Source of the DNA: Methylosinus sp. H3A
Lineage (GTDB): Bacteria; Pseudomonadota; Alphaproteobacteria; Rhizobiales; Beijerinckiaceae
Assembly (NCBI RefSeq): GCF_015709455.1
Contig: NZ_JADNQW010000005.1
Span: 2,093,501 to 2,157,500, forward strand
DNA: 64,000 bases
Direction of reading: 5' to 3'
Position 1 is the stretch's first letter. The number at the start of each line of letters is the position of its first letter. The notes beneath the pieces are model-generated. The model was not told the DNA's origin. It worked only from the letters and a program-made list of their open reading frames with translations, and did not search any database. The translations under genes were made by a program, and so were the position numbers. Below are positions 59,770 through 64,000 of this stretch, in pieces.

Positions 59770-61212
59770 TTAGGCTACTTCCTTTGCCTTATGCTTGAGG
59801 AGAGCTTTTTCAAATTCGCCAACCGCAAACTCGTGGCTAGCCTGATTTTTTGCCAACTTTTGCGGATCAAAGCGTGCCATATCGAGGACTAGGCGATATG
59901 CCCCGGCGATGTCGCGAAGATATTTGTCCAAAAACTTGAAAGGGTCAGTGGCCCAAACAAGCCTATCGTCCTTGACCACGATGAGGCCTTTGAGCCCATA
60001 AACAAGAGGCATTATCAATCCATCTGGGTAACGATAATCGACTTCGTAATTGAAAAAATGCGTTGTCGGCTTCGTTAGAACGAAGCCGCTCTTGTCCTTC
60101 GCCGTTTCCCTGCGGGCCGGATCGTAGATCTTTACGATTGAGCTAGACCCAAATCGATATTGGTTGGCGTTATAGGCGCTTGGAAAATCAGCATAGATCT
60201 TGTCATACAGCTTCGGCAAATCAGCGAGAATATCGAACGCGCTAGCGACAACCTCGTTGATCAACTCATGGATTGGGCCATCGCGGGCCTCCGACACGTC
60301 GGTGTGTTCCATTAGTTTATCAAACTGCTTAGAACACTCCCCCTTATTCCGATAAATGTTCTGCGGCGTGACCGAGATGTCGATGGGCAACAATCCGGCT
60401 TCATTCGCTCTATTCAAAGGAATCCAAGCGAGCGCCAACAGATCACGTACCTTGATTGGACGAGCCTCGTTGCTTTCCCATTCGTTACTCTTCCATTCGA
60501 TCCGCGCAGCAAGCTCGGGAGCGAGCCGCTCGCGAATCTCATCATAAAACCCCTTTTTGTTAGATTTCGTCTCCTGAGTGAGCTGCGCGTTATTGTTACG
60601 TGCGGCGCAGATCTCCAGAACCGACATTTCGAACTGCTGTACCACCTGAGCGTTCTCGACGTCAGATGGGACAATAAGTTCGACCGGAACAAGAAATTCA
60701 AATGTTTCCCGGACATCTTCTAGTGCAGCGCGATTCTCTTCCCAACCTTCTTTCATATCCTCCCATAGAGAGATTTTTGCGAGAGCCCTTCGGTCCATCA
60801 CTGTCGAAAGCATGTGGATCCCGATGGCAAGCATATTATGGCCGCCATCCAATACACCTTCCGAGCCAGGCTCATTGATTCGCAGTTCGAAACGGTTACG
60901 CTGCAATGGCTCGTAGTCGGCAGTTCCCAAAAGAATGCCTTTGGATTTGAAGGGGAACAGTTCAGGCGTTTTTTCGAGAGATTCGAGAATGTCACGCACA
61001 ACGGATCCCGTCTTTGCTGCGCGTGGATTGGCTTCGAGCGAGACATGGTCGAACAGGGGGTAAAGATCGCGGCCGCGGACAAAGCCTGTGTAACGCTTTA
61101 TACCAGCAATGGATTGATCCATTGAGGCGCTGCTCAAGCGGTCCTCATCACGCGAGTTCGGTTGCTCTGCGACCAGAGCAAAGCGAATGATCAACTTTGG
61201 AGAATTTGACAT
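59770..61212 (-). CDS. AIPR-like protein, putative phage-defence gene
   Basis: A 480-residue soluble protein whose layout resembles abortive-infection AIPR proteins: an early GIKRYTGFVRGRDLYPLFDH block, FPFKSKGILLGTADYEPLQ (about 87-104), GVLDGGHNMLAI (119-130) where AIPR relatives have NGxQT, and ICAARNNNAQLTQETKSNKKG (201-221). The LDGGH motif also recalls DGQHR-type proteins. There is no nuclease or membrane motif I can name. Base composition is near 50% G+C against about 65% around it, with ordinary low-GC codons, indicating recent transfer. MSNSPKLIIR at 61212 has AAGGA seven bases upstream; the frame extends to 61326. Confidence 0.65.
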   Translation of the reverse strand: MSNSPKLIIRFALVAEQPNSRDEDRLSSASMDQSIAGIKRYTGFVRGRDLYPLFDHVSLEANPRAAKTGSVVRDILESLEKTPELFPFKSKGILLGTADYEPLQRNRFELRINEPGSEGVLDGGHNMLAIGIHMLSTVMDRRALAKISLWEDMKEGWEENRAALEDVRETFEFLVPVELIVPSDVENAQVVQQFEMSVLEICAARNNNAQLTQETKSNKKGFYDEIRERLAPELAARIEWKSNEWESNEARPIKVRDLLALAWIPLNRANEAGLLPIDISVTPQNIYRNKGECSKQFDKLMEHTDVSEARDGPIHELINEVVASAFDILADLPKLYDKIYADFPSAYNANQYRFGSSSIVKIYDPARRETAKDKSGFVLTKPTTHFFNYEVDYRYPDGLIMPLVYGLKGLIVVKDDRLVWATDPFKFLDKYLRDIAGAYRLVLDMARFDPQKLAKNQASHEFAVGEFEKALLKHKAKEVA

Positions 61213-61574
61213 AGTCCAGTCCTTCAGAATGAAGAAACTGGCTTCGATCAATTGAGAGCGTGCAAATACGCTCAACCGGAATCGGTGATTAGCCGACCAA
61301 TTTATCGCTTTTTCAGCGACATCCATAGACCGAAACCATTTTCAGGCTTCTTTTCAACCTCCATCCGGAGGTTCAATAAGCCTGCGTCAATGCAAACTCC
61401 AGGTCAAGCCCGCTAGACGCAAAAATCTTGGGACAAGGCGCTCTTTCGGCTCGTTGTGATGACCCAGCAATTCCTGCCCTTACACGGAAATTCGAAAGTC
61501 GCTTAAGGGTCAAAGCAGGCGCAGCCTCATCACTAGATATCGCCGAGCAGGCGTAGCAGAAAGCGCCGATCGGC
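61213..61574. other. AT-rich intergenic segment upstream of the AIPR-like gene
   Basis: No gene is seen. AT-richer sequence continues to roughly 61500. A perfect seven-base stem AACCTCC-ATCC-GGAGGTT lies at 61358-61375 and may act in regulation of the AIPR-like gene. No inverted-repeat ends or target duplication of an insertion sequence were found. Confidence 0.5.
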
Positions 61575-62033
61575 TCATCGCCGCCGTCTTTGCTCTCGGG
61601 CGATGGCCTGGTCCAAGGCTTGAAGGAATTGCGATCGGTTGGCGGACGAAAATGCCGGTGGGCCGCCGGTGATTTCGCCGGTCGAGCGAATATGCTCCAT
61701 GAGCGAGCGCTGCGCGAGCGCCAGACCGATCGAATCCTGCGTGAAGGCGCGACCATAAGGCGCGATCGCATGCGCCTCTTTCGCCAATACGCGTCCAGCC
61801 AAAGGAATATCGCTGGTGACGACCACATCTCCGGCGACGACCTGCTCTGCGATCCAATCGTCGGCGACATCGGCTCCGGCGTCGACGATGATCCGGGCGA
61901 TCAGCGGCGATCGCGGGATTTGCATAAAGCTGTTGGAGACGACGAAAGTCTGCAAACCATAGCGAGCGGCGACTTTGTAGGTTTCGTCTTTCACGGGGCA
62001 GGCGTCGCCGTCGATGTAGATCTTGATCGTCAT
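61575..62033 (-). CDS. UPF0178 (YaiI/YqxD) family protein
   Basis: A 152-residue member of the DUF188 PIN-like family: IYIDGDACPVKDETYKVAARYGL at the N-terminus, ADDWIAEQVVAGDVVVTSDIPLA and GRAFTQDSIGLALAQR. The fold suggests a nuclease, but activity is unproven. It is a normal core gene flanking the transferred segment. Confidence 0.92.
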   Translation of the reverse strand: MTIKIYIDGDACPVKDETYKVAARYGLQTFVVSNSFMQIPRSPLIARIIVDAGADVADDWIAEQVVAGDVVVTSDIPLAGRVLAKEAHAIAPYGRAFTQDSIGLALAQRSLMEHIRSTGEITGGPPAFSSANRSQFLQALDQAIAREQRRRR

Positions 62034-62082
62034 GGCGCATCCTAAGGCGACACGGGGACATAATCGAGTCGATCGACGCGCC

Positions 62083-62150
62083 GATGCGAGCCCGAAGGCT
62101 CGCGGTCCCGTAGAGCGCGGCCTGGACCGCGAGCCCTCGAGGCTCGCATC
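62083..62150. repeat. Long inverted repeat related to the 27669 hairpin
   Basis: GATGCGAGCC...GCGGTCC (62083-62107) and GGACCGCGAGCC...GGCTCGCATC (to 62150) pair over about 25 bases with one bulge. The arm shares GAGCC-N-GAAGGC-NN-GCGGTCC with the inverted repeat at 27669, so both may belong to one dispersed family. Confidence 0.65.
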
Positions 62151-62287
62151 GCTGGGACTCGCAATGGCGCGATTATTTCGCCGCGCGCCGATCGGGCGTC
62201 GGTCGTCGCTCCACCATGCCTCTGGCAGGGCGCCGCCTGCGCCTTATCTCTCCCCGATCCGCAGGGCTCGCGGCAAGGGAGGCGCGC

Positions 62288-62686
62288 ATGAGCGATCCGA
62301 GCGCAATCGAGCGAGGGCAGGGCCGTCCCCGAGGCCGTCCCCAAGGGGAAGGCCGCCCGTATGACATCGCCTGCCTGATTCTGGGCGCGATCGTCTGCGT
62401 CGCGCCCTGGGCCTTCGGCTATCATGACGATATGACCGCCGCCGCGGTGAGCTGGATCGCCGGCAGCTTCATTGTCGTCGCCGCGGCGATCGCGCTCACC
62501 AGCTATACGCGGCTTTTTCGCGAGGTGAATGTCGTGCTCGGCGTGCTCACCGCCTTCGCGCCCTGGCTGCTGCGCTTCGAGCACAATGTCCCCGCCGCCG
62601 TGGCTCTGGGCCTGCTGGGCGGCCTCGTCGCCTTCGTCGCGGCCGCCGAGCTCTTGTTCTGGCCGGAGACCGGGGCGAATACCTAG
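62288..62686 (+). CDS. SPW-repeat membrane protein
   Basis: A 132-residue protein with four membrane helices in two repeats, each carrying an APW motif (VCVAPWAFGYHDD and TAFAPWLLRFEHN), the pattern of the SPW repeat family. A charged 25-residue N-terminus precedes the first helix. GGGAGG stands before the ATG at 62288. The role of the family is unknown. Confidence 0.85.
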   Translation: MSDPSAIERGQGRPRGRPQGEGRPYDIACLILGAIVCVAPWAFGYHDDMTAAAVSWIAGSFIVVAAAIALTSYTRLFREVNVVLGVLTAFAPWLLRFEHNVPAAVALGLLGGLVAFVAAAELLFWPETGANT

Positions 62687-62751
62687 AGTGTTTCCAGCCG
62701 AAGCAGCCGCCGGTTCGGCGTTGGAAACGCGTCAAAACAAAAGCTCGAAGC

Positions 62752-63162
62752 CTATTTCGCCGGCGGGGTGCACACCACCGAGCTCTCGTTCAAGACGAAG
62801 CAGATCGACATCTGCCCCGAGCGCAGATCGACGCGAAACACCCCGCCCTCGCCCGTATGGCGCGAGGCGATGAGGGCGTATTCGCTGAATTGCCCGGCCT
62901 TGGCGCCCTCGCCCGGCGGATAGCAGAGGGTAACGCCGATGGCGGCGCCGTCCTTCAGCCCATATTGGCAGGCCCCGACCTCGCCACTCGCGCGGTCGAG
63001 CCGAAAGACGCGATTGAGGTCGGTCTGCGGCGCGGCGAGGAATTCGTAATTGCCGGCGAGCGCCGCGCCGATCGACGTGAAGAAGACCGGCGCCGCCAGG
63101 GCGGCCCCGAGAGAGAGGAGACGAATGGCTGCGCGCAAGGTTACACTCCTTCGACGAATCAC
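62752..63162 (-). CDS. Hypothetical secreted protein, 136 aa
   Basis: An N-terminal signal (LLSLGAALAAPVFFTSIGAALAG) is followed by about 100 residues with the repeat-like phrases VFRLDRASGEVGACQYG and VFRVDLRSGQMSICFVL, each with a cysteine. This suggests two copies of a small beta unit binding a ligand outside the cytoplasm. No family is recognised. Confidence 0.75.
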   Translation of the reverse strand: MIRRRSVTLRAAIRLLSLGAALAAPVFFTSIGAALAGNYEFLAAPQTDLNRVFRLDRASGEVGACQYGLKDGAAIGVTLCYPPGEGAKAGQFSEYALIASRHTGEGGVFRVDLRSGQMSICFVLNESSVVCTPPAK

Positions 63163-63228
63163 AGGGCGCAGTCTACACGGCGATGCGGCAATCGCGAGAC
63201 GCCGGCGGCCTAAGAGGGGGGCAGGCGG

Positions 63229-63921
63229 ATGGTCGGCGCGCCGACACTGGTCTTCGATCTCGACGGCACGCTCGCCGACACGGCCGGCGACCTCATAGCG
63301 ACGCTCGGCGTGCTGCTGGAGCGCGACGGCCGCGCGCCTCTGCCCCTATCGGCGGTGCGTTCGCTCGCCGGGGCGGGAGCGCGGGCGATGATCGAGCGCG
63401 GCTTCGCGACGACCGGCGCGCCGCTGGCGCCGGAGCGGATCGAGGAGCTGTTTCACGAATTCTTGGCCCATTATCGCGGGCGAATCGCCGTGGAGACGCG
63501 GCTTTTCCCCGGCGCGGAGACGGCGTTGGAGCGGTTCCGCGAGGCGGGCTTCGCCCTCGCCGTCTGCACCAATAAATCCGAGGAGCTCGCCATTTTGCTG
63601 CTCGAACGGCTCGGCGTCGCCGAGCGATTCGCCGCTATCTGCGGCCGCGACACTTTCGCCGTCCACAAGCCGGACGCGCGCGCGCTGACGCTGACGATCG
63701 AAAAGGCCGGCGGCGTCGCCGCTCGCGCGGTGATGATCGGCGATTCGAAGACCGACATCGAAACCGCCAAAAACGCCGGCGTTCCGGTGGTGGCGGTGGA
63801 TTTCGGCTATACGGAGACACCGGTCTCGGCCTTCGGCCCGGATCGTGTGATCTCGCATTTCGACGAATTATGGGAGGCGGTCGCCTCGCTCGGGGCGCTC
63901 GAAACCTCGGCATGCACTTGA
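63229..63921 (+). CDS. gph: Phosphoglycolate phosphatase (HAD family)
   Basis: A 230-residue HAD hydrolase: LVFDLDGTLADTAGDL (nucleophile aspartate), AVCTNKSEELA (motif II), and VMIGDSKTDIETAKNAG (motif IV). It removes phosphate from 2-phosphoglycolate. The Gph assignment is by overall similarity; a related HAD phosphatase is possible. Confidence 0.88.
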   Translation: MVGAPTLVFDLDGTLADTAGDLIATLGVLLERDGRAPLPLSAVRSLAGAGARAMIERGFATTGAPLAPERIEELFHEFLAHYRGRIAVETRLFPGAETALERFREAGFALAVCTNKSEELAILLLERLGVAERFAAICGRDTFAVHKPDARALTLTIEKAGGVAARAVMIGDSKTDIETAKNAGVPVVAVDFGYTETPVSAFGPDRVISHFDELWEAVASLGALETSACT

Positions 63922-63969
63922 CGGGATGCGGCGTCGTCTCTTAGAGAATGTCCAGCCTCAGAGGCTTTC

Positions 63970-64000
63970 GGGCGGCTAGCTCAGCGGGAGAGCACTCCCT
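63970..64000 (+). tRNA. tRNA 5' end, probably tRNA-Val, cut by the window end
   Basis: GGGCGGC acceptor arm is followed by TAGCTCAGCGGGAGAGCA, a standard D-arm, and the start of the anticodon stem. The anticodon lies outside the window. Acceptor and D-arm sequence look like alphaproteobacterial tRNA-Val. Confidence 0.85.

Noticed and set aside
59690..61510. Insertion sequence or transposon carrying the AIPR-like gene
   Set aside because: No transposase, terminal inverted repeats or target duplication could be seen; transfer is inferred from composition only.

Overview
This window is a GC-rich (roughly 65%) alphaproteobacterial chromosome segment of 64 kb. The nif/fix cluster, split glycine cleavage system, assimilatory APS-reduction pathway and general gene style fit a Rhizobiales-type diazotroph, most plausibly a type II methanotroph of the Methylosinus/Methylocystis group. 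That placement is inference, because no rRNA or methane monooxygenase gene lies in the window.

Region 1 (1-13.8 kb) is a nitrogen-fixation island. It holds nifE (3' part only, carrying a C-terminal BFD-like [2Fe-2S] domain), nifN, nifX, two small nifX-associated genes, a nif ferredoxin and nifQ. A sigma-54 promoter with two perfect TGT-N10-ACA NifA sites then precedes iscA-nifU-nifS-nifV-cysE-nifW-fixA-fixB-fixC-fixX and a 55-codon ORF. The first part builds and carries FeMo-cofactor precursors, the second supplies Fe-S clusters, homocitrate, cysteine and low-potential electrons.

Region 2 (13.9-18.5 kb) is a tandem glycine riboswitch followed by gcvT-gcvH-gcvPA-gcvPB. Region 3 (18.6-25.8 kb, minus strand) is an overlapping sulfur-assimilation operon: fdx-DUF2849-cysI-DUF934-cysH-cysD-cysN. 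CysN ends in a DUF2061-like membrane domain where other bacteria carry APS kinase, and CysH has the cysteines of a [4Fe-4S] APS reductase. Region 4 (26.0-27.6 kb) is a ParA-like ATPase next to a relative that has lost its Walker A lysines.

Region 5 (27.7-33 kb, minus strand) is the F1-ATPase operon atpHAGDC, with a dispersed palindromic repeat inside it. Region 6 (33-49.9 kb) is mostly housekeeping: mtnP, an OmpA-like protein, two tandem GT51-like proteins with both catalytic glutamates changed to glutamine, apt, an L,D-transpeptidase, a MocR regulator, a second serine acetyltransferase, polA, small membrane ORFs, an XRE-S24 repressor and valS. Region 7 (50-58.3 kb) has eno, a creatininase-family protein, a TetR/MipA pair with palindromic operators, an ABC transporter and a second L,D-transpeptidase.

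Region 8 (58.5-64 kb) has ychF, then a conspicuously AT-richer single-gene insertion encoding an AIPR-like protein (a candidate defence gene), then yaiI, an SPW-repeat membrane protein, a secreted protein, gph and the 5' end of a tRNA. No CRISPR array, complete insertion sequence or prophage was seen.
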